A stretch of 64,000 nucleotides of DNA from Lunularia cruciata (lineage: Eukaryota > Streptophyta > Marchantiopsida > Lunulariales > Lunulariaceae). The DNA is taken from assembly GCA_948567375.1 (NCBI GenBank), contig OX419760.1, positions 33,666,001 through 33,730,000 of the forward strand, read 5' to 3'. This document shows, piece after piece, positions 24,818-35,662 of this stretch; the first letter of the stretch is position 1, and every line of letters begins with the position of its first letter. The notes under the pieces were generated by a model. That model was not told where the DNA came from. It worked only from the letters and a program-made list of their open reading frames with translations, and made no database searches. A program made the position numbers and the translations under genes.

Positions 24818-27789
24818 CCTCAAGCCTGCACGTACAAGTGCCAAGCCTGGGTCCATAGTACCATCAATGTTTGGAAGGTGGCATGGCGCACAATTGCGCA
24901 CATGATCCTTCCAAACAACACCATCACATCCTTCTAACACAAGGACTCCAGATGGCAAAACCTCGTGCACTCTCAAGATAGTGCGGCCTGTAGAAACATC
25001 AAGTGTTGTCGGTGCTGTCTGCTGTAGATATACATAGTCGCCTGGATGAAATCGACGGATCGAGGGTCTATAACCTCCTCCTCGAATGGTAGCATAGCGT
25101 AAAGTATCTCTATGCTGAGCAATTGCCAAGTTCTCAAAGGCCATTGACATCACTCTCTAAAAGATCTCTGCCCGTTGAGAACATGCGCTCATCCATACAT
25201 CGGGGTCATCCAAGTCCAAAACTACAGTAGCATCTTGACAAATGGCTGCAAGTAAATCTGGATCTCATCCATAGAGTAGAAAGTATGGAGAGAAGGATGC
25301 TAAGGAGGCTTGCCAACTGAACCAATAGCCCATGGCCAACCAAGGTAACTAGAGATCCCAATCTCCCAAGTGGCCTCTCTGCAAACCATACTTTTGCAAT
25401 CCTCTCTTCACCGTCTGAACCACTCTCTTTGCTAAGCCATCTGCCTCAGGGTGATCTCGGGATGTAGTACAATGATCAATCAAAGCCTTGTCACACAAGA
25501 CCTGAAACTCCCCCAAGAACTCTGTACCCTGATCAGTCAAAACCTCAGCTAGTGCACCAAAATGACTAAGAACTCAATCCAGGAACGAGTAAGCTGTCCC
25601 TTCACTAGACTTGTCAGGAAGTGCCACCAACTCAATCCACTTGGAGAAGTGCTCCACCATCACCAAAACATACCAATGATGTCTCATAGTCAGCGGTAAA
25701 GGTCTGGCAAAGTCCAAACTCCAACGGTAACCCAATCCCATGATAGGTAATGGGTGTAACTGTGGCGTAGGAGCATTGAATGATGCTCTAACTCGGTCAC
25801 AAACCACACATCTAGCAACAAACTGCTGTACCTCGGTCTGCATACCATGCCACCAATAATGACTCTAGAGTAAGCTATACGTATGATTTACTCCAAAATG
25901 TCCTAGCTCCTCATGAGCATGACGGACCAACTGTGGTTTCTTTGATGGAAGTGGTACTACTCGCACTCTACCATCCTCCCATACACGCAAAACGTGTCTA
26001 CCCTCCAATCTGAACCGTCTGGCTCGCTGAAGAACACGGTCTCTCTCCTTGGCCCCAACTGTGCCACCCACAACACCAGTGCGAAGATAGTCCATCACTA
26101 AGACATCATCATGAATGTCTCGCTGAACTGTACCAATATCTTCACTCTCTGGATCTGTGACCTCAATAACTCCTCATGTATGCGCTGAGAGAGATACCAC
26201 CAAAGCCTCAAAAAATATACACAAAGGCCGATGCATGCCAACCTGGCACCATCTCCTCATCTGTCTCACCATGCCAACGTGCTCCGGTCTGATCTTGCTG
26301 GCTGGGACATGGGTTTCTACTCAACCCATTTGCATCACGGTTCACCACTCCAGGTCTATGAACAACCGTGAAATCATACTCCTATAAAATCAGAGCCCAT
26401 CGTGCAAGCTTCCCTGAAAGCTTGTCGGATGCCATCAACCACTTCAGAGGCTGATGATAAGTGATGAGAGTGAAGGGGTTACCAAATAGGTAACATCGGA
26501 AATGTGCTACTGCCCAAACTGCTGCCAAGCACTCTCCCTCATATGAACTATACTTCACCTCCGCTGAATTGTTGGAGCGACTAGCATAGGCCACCACAAA
26601 CTCCTTCTCCTCATCATCATGCTGGGTGAGCACCGCTCCAAGCCCCAACATACTCCAATCAGTGTGAACCTGAAATGGTTGTCCCCTGATCGGTCTCCTC
26701 AAAATAGGAGCAGATGTCAACCTCTCCTTGAGCTCTACAAAAGCTCTCTCATGCTCATCTCCCCAGCACCACTCTTGTGTAAGCTTGGTTAGCTTCGTCA
26801 AGGCCTTGGCAATAGCACTAAATCCTCTAACATAGCAGCAATAGAAGTTTGCCAACCCAAGGAATGCTTGCACTTTGCTCACATCCGTAGGCCGAGGAAT
26901 ACGTGCAATAGCCTCCACCTTGGTCTGCTGAACACCAAGTCCTCCGGGGAAGATAGTGTGACCCAAATACTCAACCTGCTCGTGGAAGAACCTACACTTC
27001 CCAGGATGTAGTTTGAGTCCATGAGATCTCAACCTCTCAAACACCTCCAACAACTGTCTCTCATGCTCCTCCACAATAGTGCTATAAAACCAAAATGTCA
27101 TCAATATAGCACCAAGCAAAATCCAATCCAGCTAGGATCCTATCCATGACCCTCTGGAACTCAGCAGGAGCGTTCTTCAACCCAAATGGTAAGAACCTCC
27201 ACTGATATAACACATCCTTGCCGTGAGGATCAATAGCCCAAAATGTTATCTTGGACTTATCCTCCTCCCTAATCGGCAACTAATGATATCCCGCTCAAAG
27301 ATCCAAAGTACTAAAGACCTTTGCATGCCCAATTGCATCAAAAATCTCCTCTGGTGTAGGCATGGCATACCGATCAGCCCTGGTCTGTTGGTTGATAGGA
27401 CGGTAATCTCCACACATCCGCCTATCTGTATAGTTGCCATGCATATCCTTCTTGGCTGGCATCACTGTAGCTGATGCATACTCTCCATGTGAAATCTCCA
27501 CCAAACCATCCTCAAAAAGGTCACTACTCCGGCTCTGAATCAATGTCCTCTCCATATCACTATATTGATAAGGATGTCGGGAAACTGGTGTGTTGCTAGT
27601 CAGCTCAATCCGTATACCTGGTCCCTTCAGAGCACCCAAATCCTTCATACTGAAGGTAAAACAACTTGTGTGACTCCTCAAGAACCTCCAAACCCTCCGT
27701 CTTTCCTCTCCAGTAAGCTTGGGTCCAAGATCTGGCTCCCAAGTATCCTCTGTAACTGTAGTAGGAGTGGAAGACGTACTGATTGACTG
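24680..27789 (-). pseudogene. pol of the inner element: RT, RNase H, integrase, PHD finger
   Basis: The RT core covers about 27450-27080, with FSTLDL then a stop then AGYH, FLPFGLKNAPAEFQRVMD and the catalytic YIDD (near 27100). RNase H (26700-26430) has TDWSMLGLGAVL and YEGECLAAVWAVAH; its later TDHQPL reads TYHQPL, so a catalytic Asp is lost. The integrase has an HHCC zinc finger (HAHEELGHFG ... CVVCDRVRA, about 25940-25790), a core with SLDFA, DQGTEF and HPEADGLAKRVVQ (D-D-E), and a downstream FHPGDYVYLQQ barrel. A C-terminal PHD finger replaces the chromodomain found in many plant Ty3 elements. Stops at 27295 and 27280 and frameshifts near 27085, between 26382 and 26098, and near 24715 make it a pseudogene. 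The first codon after the upstream TAG is CAG at 27789. Confidence 0.88.
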
Positions 27790-27792
27790 CTA
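27790..27792 (-). promoter_or_regulatory. Candidate leaky stop (UAG-CAR-YYA) between methyltransferase and RT
   Basis: GTG-TAG-CAG-TCA lies in an otherwise continuous frame. The outer copy has TAG-CAG-CCA at 35660-35668. Both fit the tobamovirus-type readthrough consensus CAR-YYA even though the third codon differs. Readthrough would yield a long polyprotein containing pol; this is inference. Confidence 0.5.
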
Positions 27793-30700
27793 CACTGGGC
27801 CCTTGGGAGCAATAGTGTCATGCTCCCGACCACTAGAGGTCCCAACCTCTGTGTGAAACACTCCCTCCACTCTAGCTGCAAGCTCCACACGTCCTCTGGC
27901 TGCATCCCATGTGGACCAAGAGTGTAATCCAAGTAGCCCACGCTCACCTGGATGGACTCCAAGTAGACCACTCTCCCTAGTAGCTACTGGATGTGTCCCA
28001 AGAATACCATGTCCACTCGGTCCATCGCCCCCAGCATGTGCCTGAATCGTCTCGATAGGCACAGGGCTCACAAGTGTCAGAGTGGTGATGCCTATCAAGC
28101 GCATCATACGTTGCTCTGCCAAGCCAAGGCTCACAATCCAGGTCAAACAGTTTAGGTCCATAGCATGACCTAACACCTGACGCCTAGATGCCTCTGACAC
28201 TACTAGAACAGCGGTAATACCGGTGCAAAAACCCATCGCCCGCTCTCTCTCATCAGCGTTGGGCTTCACCAACGGTTGTAACTGTGAGTCCCAAACAAGT
28301 CCAGGTCCTCCCTCTTGAAAAGCATGAGACCTTGGGAAACTCATGAGTGTGGGAAATGCAGCTCTAGGCTGTCCAACTAGGTTCACCACTACCATAGGTG
28401 ACCTATCAGCCACTACCACTATCTGAGATTGACGCCCAACATCCAAGATATCATCAACAAGGATGTGGTCAAGTTGCTGAATCCCATCATAAGCGCGCTG
28501 TAGAACCTCTCTGGGTAAGAGGTTTGTCCACCAAAGACGAAGACGATGAGCCCGTGATCCCACTCTGGCTGCATCTAACAATACAACAGGTCCCATCCAA
28601 GAATGGACCTGATGTGTACTCGCCACCACTCTAGTGCGAGAATCACCCATCAAAGGAACGTTCTCCAAAAGGTGAGCTGGAGAAACAGACTAATGAACCT
28701 GGAGATGTCGTAGTATCCGTAACATCTCCCAAAACACACCAGAACGAGGATCTTGAAGACCCAAACCGTGGCCCGCACGTGTATGTCCATGACATGGCCA
28801 TCCAGAAATCACCAAGTGAATAGGCCCATATCTCTCTAGGTCATGCGCCCCCAGTAAGGAAATGTCTCCTGGTAGGGCCTTCTGATAACCTTTGACTGCT
28901 GACATCGGTAATAACTCCGGATACCGATAGGCCAAGTGTGCCACATGATGTAGAGAGACTTGCCTAGCAGTCTCATCTCTCTCTACATACAAGTACCTCT
29001 GTATTCGTATACCCGCCTGTAACACCGCAGCTAGTCCGGTGCTGATCCCACCAAACAACTCCAATAGACATATCTCCTCTATTGGATACTGCCAAGCAAT
29101 GAGTGTGGTATCTAGAGATGTCAAAGCAATCGCCTCTGGAGGCTCATCCTCACCCTTATCCCCTGATGGTATGAAGGCTCCACTCCAAGCCTGCTGCACC
29201 AACTGATTTGCATGCTGCTGCAATGCCTCCCCTGAACTCCACAATGGAACATCCAAGGTAGATGGAACAATCCCACTCGTACTCCAAAGCCGAGTGATCT
29301 CCTCTAGTACTGGAGTATCTTCTGCATGGACGTTCCCCTCCAACAAGTCACCAGGCCAAGTGACTGCACCGCTGAAAGCTAAAACTGATGCTGCCATGGT
29401 CCCGGACTGTAGTGAGCCAAGACTGCCACTACTAAAGCGTACTGGTAGGCAACATACCCGTCCCTCACTAGACTGCCAACCAGGTCTATAAGAGGCTATC
29501 TCCTCCCAATAGTCAATGCTGAAACCCATAGGGTATAACACTGCTCCCCCAACTAGCACATCATATGACTCAACTATCATTGCAATAGCCTGAGCTCTCA
29601 CCACCGAGCTGTCAGTCGGATGACCAGGCTGAACCTGGACAACAAGCTCTCCACGTGTGATGTACTGTGTCGAACCACCACCAAGAGATGTCTGGATCTG
29701 AAATGGACACCTCTCCACATCGGTCTTCCGTAACTCCAGACCGACAACTGTAGCCTTCCTCAACATAAAGGGCTGCGCACTAGAGTCTAACAAGACTCTC
29801 TGTGGTGTATAGACCTTCCCTGAAGGTCCCACCAAACAAAAAATCCCCCTCTGGTTATCCAATAGGACAACACTAGGTGTAAACCGCACTCTCTCAAAGG
29901 CCGGTCTAGCTAGCAACTCCTCCAGTCTAGCCGCTGCTGCTTGCCATAAACCATTGGTCGCTGAACGGATCCCATGCTCCTCACCCAAGTCAGCTCCACT
30001 ACCAACCACCTCTGCTCTAGTAGTAGGAACTGCACCATCCCTACTCTCACACAACGTGGTAGCCAACCGGAACACTGGGGCTGGGTCAACTCCCAATGTA
30101 AACATGTCACTGGCTGAAAACAAAGGATGCCGCATAATCAGTTGAGCCGCCCCCAACATCATGCTAGACTCAGTCTCTGTAGTAGCAGGTGGCTGACTAG
30201 CAGGTAGTCCATCATGTACTCCATCACCACCTACCACACCTGCACTAGGACGTCTAGGAACCATGGATGTCGTCTGCAATGCCTCAGATAGCGTGAAAGA
30301 CTGGGGAAGTCTGACATGTCTCCCAACCTCTCCTCTCTGTGGGTCCAACTCCACTGATGCTCCTCTAGGCTCTAGAGCACGTACTGCACTCCTAGTCACT
30401 GCTGCAGATGCATCCACTTGTGCTGCTCCGCACATGAAGTCCAAAGCATCTCTATCACCAGCATATGAGGTAGAAGCCTCATCACCCAAATCTGATCTCC
30501 TCTGAGCAATAGCCACACTAGCCAATCTCTGCTCCAACTGCTTAATCCGAGTAGCCATAGTTGTGTCAGAAGTAAGAGCAGGTACTGCATCCCTACTAGG
30601 TGTAGATCCTCTACCACCACCTCTGCCACCTCGTCCTCCATGAACTAGAGCTCCTCTACTACCTGCCATAGCAGCCCTACCACTCCGTAACTTTGGGTGT

Positions 30701-30951
30701 AGGTCAAAACACCGGTCACTAGTGTGACCAAATCTGTGGCAATGCTCACACTGCCTCTGTGCTGGCTGTGATGCACCAAAGGTATCAGGTCCGCTGCCCT
30801 GAGTACAATCTCTCCGATGGTGAGGTCCACCACAAGTCCAACAAGCAACACCACCACTCACTAGCTGCTGCTGACCCGAAAATGAGGGTAAGGGTCTAAC
30901 TCCACTAGGCCCTCCACTCGCTCCATAAGATCTGGGCTCTCCACCTTGTCC
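27793..30951 (-). pseudogene. Zinc knuckles, aspartic protease and C5 DNA methyltransferase of the inner retrotransposon
   Basis: One frame of 1,053 codons with a single TAG at 28690-28692. Order: CWTCGGPHHRRDC and CEHCHRFGHTSDRC (two CCHC knuckles, about 30840-30710); a coiled or disordered linker; a retropepsin-like region with LLDSSAQPF, where the outer copy keeps DSGA (29790); then a DNA methyltransferase, 29080-28130. Its motifs are I (ELFGGISTGLAAVL, 29061), IV (SGWPCHGHTRAG, catalytic Cys codon 28792-28794), VI (ENVP, 28665), VIII (RAHRLRLWWTNLLP, 28554), IX (NADERERAMGF, 28260) and X (VLGHAMDLNCL, 28176). The order is unpermuted and the domain is about 315 residues with a short recognition region, so it is closer to DNMT3 than to plant DRM. 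Cytosine methylation by such domains is established for the family; activity of this copy is not shown. The TAG between motifs IV and VI would abolish it unless read through. Confidence 0.88.
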
Positions 30952-30954
30952 TCA

Positions 30955-31971
30955 AAAACCAACTGGGCATGGTGCACTCTGCTGCACTCTAGAAGAAGTC
31001 ATAGCCGTGGATGAGGTCTCCCTACCAAATCCAGATGTCACCACTCTCTCCTCCACCATGTTGAGCTCAATACGCTCAGCCAAACCAAAGACTACTACCA
31101 AAGTGGGCAAAGTAGCCTGCAACAACGTAGCATCACAAACTCTACGTCGCAACTCCTTGTCCAGTATCCCATACCAAAACTGGACTGCTTGGGCCTCAGT
31201 AACTCCCTAAGTGAAATTGATCAGCCGCCTCATGCAAGTGTATGCCTTGCGTAGGCTCTCTCCAGCCTTCCGCTGGAACTCTTGCAAGCTCCTCAGCTTG
31301 TCAGTCCGCACTCCCTGGTAGTTCTGCCTCAAACACAGGAAGAACTCCACCATGGGATTAAACCCTGGTACCACCCCACCTCCTGCAGCAGTACCTCCAC
31401 TCGTAGTAGCACTATCTCCAGCTAGTGCACCTCCACTAGCTCCACCAACACTACTCGAGCTAGAACTCATGGGTACAGCCGATCTACTCCTGGCCACCAA
31501 GCCTGAAGTGATGGAGACATAGTGTGGAGACCAATACTGTCTCCATAACTCAATCTCCTCTAAATGAGCTCTCTTGAACTCATGGTAGTCATCCATCGGT
31601 GGACCCTCCAGATGCTGGAACAACCCCTTCCATGCCATGAAGGGTGTGAACAAAGTCGGGTTCCGCATCTGCTGCAGATCACACCAACTATCAAACTCCT
31701 GGATGAAGTCATCCAACTCAATGGTACCCATTGTACCAGAGTAACGCCTAGGGCCTTTGGAGGCCCCATAAATCTCATCCATGTCCCACAACAACGGTGC
31801 GGACACACCAAGTGCACTCTCAACTGAATCAGCTCATGTGTCAAACTCCAACTCAGAGTCAATCTCCTCCCTCACTGGGACCTGAGATATAGGCTGATAC
31901 CGAGCACCACTCTGAGTAAACCCACTACGTACTGCAGGGCTAACTCCATTGGAATCTCCAAAGAACTCCAT
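30955..31971 (-). pseudogene. gag of the inner element
   Basis: Starts at ATG 31971 (MEFFGDSNGV...) and stays in one frame to a TGA at 30952-30954. It contains a retrotransposon Gag core (IELDDFIQEFDSWCDLQQM, then FQHLEGPPMDDYHEFKRAH) and a Ser/Gly-rich segment. Internal TGA (31834) and TAG (31207) codons are private: the outer copy has GGA and CAG there. The terminal TGA is shared with the outer copy. Confidence 0.85.
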
Positions 31972-33321
31972 CGTGACAAAGTAACCACTCGACTCGAAAC
32001 CACCAAACTCGAACCACCAATTGCAACCGCAAGTCGCAAGTACCCCACCAAGTGCCAACACCACCACGTGCCAACACCAACTAAACACCACCCACTAATG
32101 TAACTCTAACCGAGATAACTACACTAGGGGAAGGGCAACTTGTAACCTGCCATCATAACACGCACTCTCACGGTCTGCAGGTCATCACTTCCTGCCTCAT
32201 TGGAGAGAAACAAAGGTAGTCTGACTGATCATCACTCCAGCCTCACCATCGAGAGCACACCAGAGCACCAATGCTCAAAAGTCAAGGCACCTCACACAAA
32301 CATGGAGCAGAGAATGGAGGGGATCCAATCACAAGAAATCTAAACAAAAACCCTCCATCTCTTAACACAACACGGGACTGACTCTGCCACCATTTGGCAT
32401 TTGACATAAGAGCAGTTCGTATCTAAGTCCTAAGCTACGAGGATCACCAAGAATGAGATCAAATTGCCTCTCCTAGCCAAAGCTACATGTGTATAGATAA
32501 CAGTGGCACAATCACTATGACAACAAGTGAGGGTGGACCAGTTGGCTAGGGCATCAATCTAGGAACAAGAGATCTAGGGGTCAAACCTTGTTGCGCACAA
32601 TCTAGCAGGAAAGGCAAATTTTGCCAACTAGTGACCAAGATCTACTCTAAACTAGCTAGCCTCACGCCAGCAAGCTGGCTTGCTGGCCCTTCTGGCCCTT
32701 CATAGCCTCTCATAGCCCACAGCCCTATGCCTCGAAGCCTTGAAATGCCAAAATTCTGCCAAATGAGACCTTTCTTGTTGCCACATCGAACCTCCTCCAA
32801 AATTGGCAAAACTTCTCCAAATCTGCAAAAGTCCTCCAAACTAGCAAAAGTCCTCCAAATCTGGCCAAACAGCAAAAACTCCTCCAAATCTAGCCCAAAA
32901 TCTGACGTAAAATCTGACATAAACCCTAAAGATAGCTGTTCGCCAAATCCCCCGCTAACTTTCCACTCGAGCCAAATTCACAAAACAAGTTTTTCCAAAA
33001 CACAAATTCATGAGAAGAGCTTCCCAACTCCACCTTCAATTTGACTTTCTGAGCCCAACTTGCAGCAAATTGGTCCTGCCTTCACCTCCTGAGCTCAAAA
33101 TCACAACACTGCTCAAAAATTGCTCCTTCTTTGCTTGAAATTTGGCCAGCGCTTCCGCACACCTTCCGCCTAACTGCCAAATCTGCATCACTTGAACGAG
33201 TTTCTACACACTAGGGAAACACAGAACTTGAATCGAGCTACCACGATCCACCGAGCTTGGAGATACCACCAACACTCAACGTTCCTGCACCCGATTTCCC
33301 CCTGACTTCACTTCTTTGATG
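31972..33321 (-). other. Untranslated leader of the inner element
   Basis: 1.35 kb between repeat B and gag without an open frame. It is rich in CTCCAAATCTGGCC-like repeats near 32.8 kb. No initiator-Met tRNA primer-binding site adjoins repeat B. Confidence 0.7.
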
Positions 33322-33766
33322 TAATCAGATTGCTTAACACTTTCAACTCAACTCAACTCAACTCAGATCAGTATTTGATCTGTCACTCTATAAATTGCCA
33401 ACAACTAGGCACTGATTATAGTCAAGCCACACCTACTCAAGCATAGAGAATCCAGGTGACGCTCGCCGGCCTCTGTCCACCATAGCCAAGAACTCGAAGG
33501 CTCAACATTAGAGAAGTGAGCTCTCTGGAGCTCACTTCAAAACTATACCCCCTGGACTCAAGCTAGCACTGGAACCCTAACGGTCCCACTAACGGCACAC
33601 TTGACGGTGCAAAGTGACGGTGGGCCCCACCGTGAAGTCAGTACCCTGAACACCAAATCAGACTGTCGGAAAGTAGTCCTTGAGAAACTACTAGAATAAC
33701 TCTAAGTACTATCATTGGAACTCCAGTGTTTGAGCAGCTAGATGCGGAAATACAAATGGCATGACA
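33322..33766 (-). repeat. Repeat B, left (5') copy of the inner element
   Basis: Runs from TGTCATGCCATTTG (33766) to CAATCTGATTA (33322). The DNA outside it is directly the outer element's gag. No A segment adjoins it on either side. Confidence 0.9.
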
Positions 33767-35662
33767 GCGAGCATCAGTGGACTTGGACCCACAGAGAGGA
33801 GAAGTTGGGAGACACGTTAGACTTCCCTAGTCTTTCACGCTATATGAGGCACTGTAAATGACAACCATGGCTCCTAGACGTCCCAATGCAGGTATGGTAG
33901 GTGGTGATGGGGTGCATGATGGACTACCTACTAGTCAACCACCTACTACTACATAGACTAAGTCAAGCACGATGTTGGGGGCGGCTCAGCTGATTATGCG
34001 GTACCCTTTGTTTTTAGCCAATGACATGTTTACATTGGGAGTTGACCCAACCCCAATGTTCCAATTGGTTGCCATGCTTGGTGAGAGTAGTGATGATGCG
34101 GTTCCTACTACTAGAGCAGAGGTGGTTGATAGTGGAGCTGACTTGGTTGAGGAGCATGAGATCCGTTCAGCGACCAGTGGTTTATGGCAAGCAACAACAA
34201 CTAGACTAGAGGAGTTGCCAACTAGACCAGCCTTTGAGAGAGCGTGGTTCACACCTGGTGTTGTCCTATTGGATAACCAGAGGAGGATTTTTGGTAGGAC
34301 CTTTAGGGAAGGTCTATACAACACAAAGAGTCTTGTTAGACTCTGGTGCACAACCCCTTATGTTGGGGAAGGCTACAGTAGTTGGTTTGGAGTTACGGAA
34401 GACCGATGTGGAGAGGTATCCATTTCAGATCCAGACATCTCTAGGTGGTGGTTCAACACAATACATCACACGTGGGGAGCTTGTTGTCCAGGTTTAGCCT
34501 GGTCATCTGACTGATAGCTTGGTGGTGAGAGCTCAAGCTATTGTGATAATAGCTGAGTCATATGATGTGCTAGTTGGGGGAGTAATGTTGTATTCCATGG
34601 GTTTCAGTATTGACTATTGGGAGGAGATAGCCTCTTATAGACCAGGTTGGCAGTCCGGTGAGGGACGAGTATATTGTCTACTAATACGCTTCAGTAGTGG
34701 CAGTCTTGGCTCACTACAGTCCAAGACCATGGCAACATCAATTTTAGCTTTCAATGGTGTAGTTACTTGGCCTGGTGATTTTTTGGAGTGGAACGCCCAT
34801 GCAAATGATACTCCAATACCAGAGGAGATCACTCGGATTTGGAGTACGAGTGAGATTGTTTATCCACCTTGGATGTTCCATTGTGGAGTTTAGAGGAAGC
34901 ATTGCAGCAACATGCAAATTGGTTGGTCCTTTGTACCACCCAGAGAGGTTCTATAGCGTGCATATGATGGGATTCAACGACTAGACCACATCCTTGTTGA
35001 TGATATCTTGAATGTGGGGCGTCAGTCTCAGACAGTGGTAGTGGCTAATAGGTCACCTATGGTAGTGGTGAACCTAGTTGGACAGCCTAGAGCCACTTTT
35101 CCCACACTTATGAGTTTCCCAAATCTCATGCTTTTTGAGAAGGAGGACCTGGACTTGTTTGGAACTCACAATTATAGCTGGTAGTGGAGCTCAATGCCAA
35201 TGAGAGAGAGCGGGTGATGGGTTTTTGCATTGGTATTACCGCTGTTCTAGCAATATCAGAGGCATCCAAGCGTCAAGTGTTAGGTCAGGCTATGGACCTA
35301 AACTATTTGACTTGGATTGTGAGCCTTGGTTTGGCAAAGCAATGTAGGATGTGCTTGATAGGCATCACCACTCCAACACTTGTAAGCCCTATGCCTATCG
35401 AGATGATTCAAGCACATGTTGGGGCGATAGACCGAGTGGACATGGTATTCTTAGGACACAACCAATAGCTACTAGGGAGAGTGGTCTACTTGGAGTCCAT
35501 CCATGTGAGCGTGGGCTATTTGGATTACACCCTTGGTCCACTTGGGATGTAGCTAGAGGATATGTGGAGCTTGCAGCCAAAGTGGAGGGAGTTTTTCACA
35601 CAGAGGTTGGAACCTCTAGTGGACGGAGACATGACACTATTGTTCCAAAAGGCCCAGTGTAG
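33767..35662 (+). pseudogene. Outer element: gag-pol linker, protease and truncated methyltransferase
   Basis: Continues the reading broken at 23855. The protease motif LLDSGAQPLMLG is intact near 34345. After LEEALQQHANW (about 34890-34925) the sequence jumps to PREVL, so about 0.7 kb covering motifs I, IV, VI and VIII is missing. Motifs IX (NANERERVMGF, about 35193) and X (VLGQAMDLNYL) remain. It ends at the shared TAG (35660-35662). Confidence 0.82.

Larger units (their letters stand above)
23856..33766 (-). mobile_element. Inner Ty3-like retrotransposon encoding a DNA methyltransferase and a PHD finger
   Basis: A 9.9-kb element inserted on the minus strand into gag of its own relative. 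In element orientation it begins TGTCATGCC (33766) and ends GCACGACA (23856). The order is: B repeat, 1.35-kb leader, gag (from ATG at 31971), zinc knuckles, protease, C5 DNA methyltransferase, RT, RNase H, integrase, PHD finger, G-rich tract, then A-B-A'. From 31971 to 27085 there is no frameshift, only in-frame stops (31834, 31207, 30952, 28690, 27790, 27295, 27280). One frameshift near 27085, one between 26382 and 26098, and one in the PHD finger follow. The flanking duplication is unclear (AGGA at 23852, GCGA at 33767). It is younger and better preserved than the outer copy. Confidence 0.92.

Noticed and set aside
33986-34351. Minus-strand frames in the outer element
   Set aside because: Antisense shadows of its decayed gag-pol reading.
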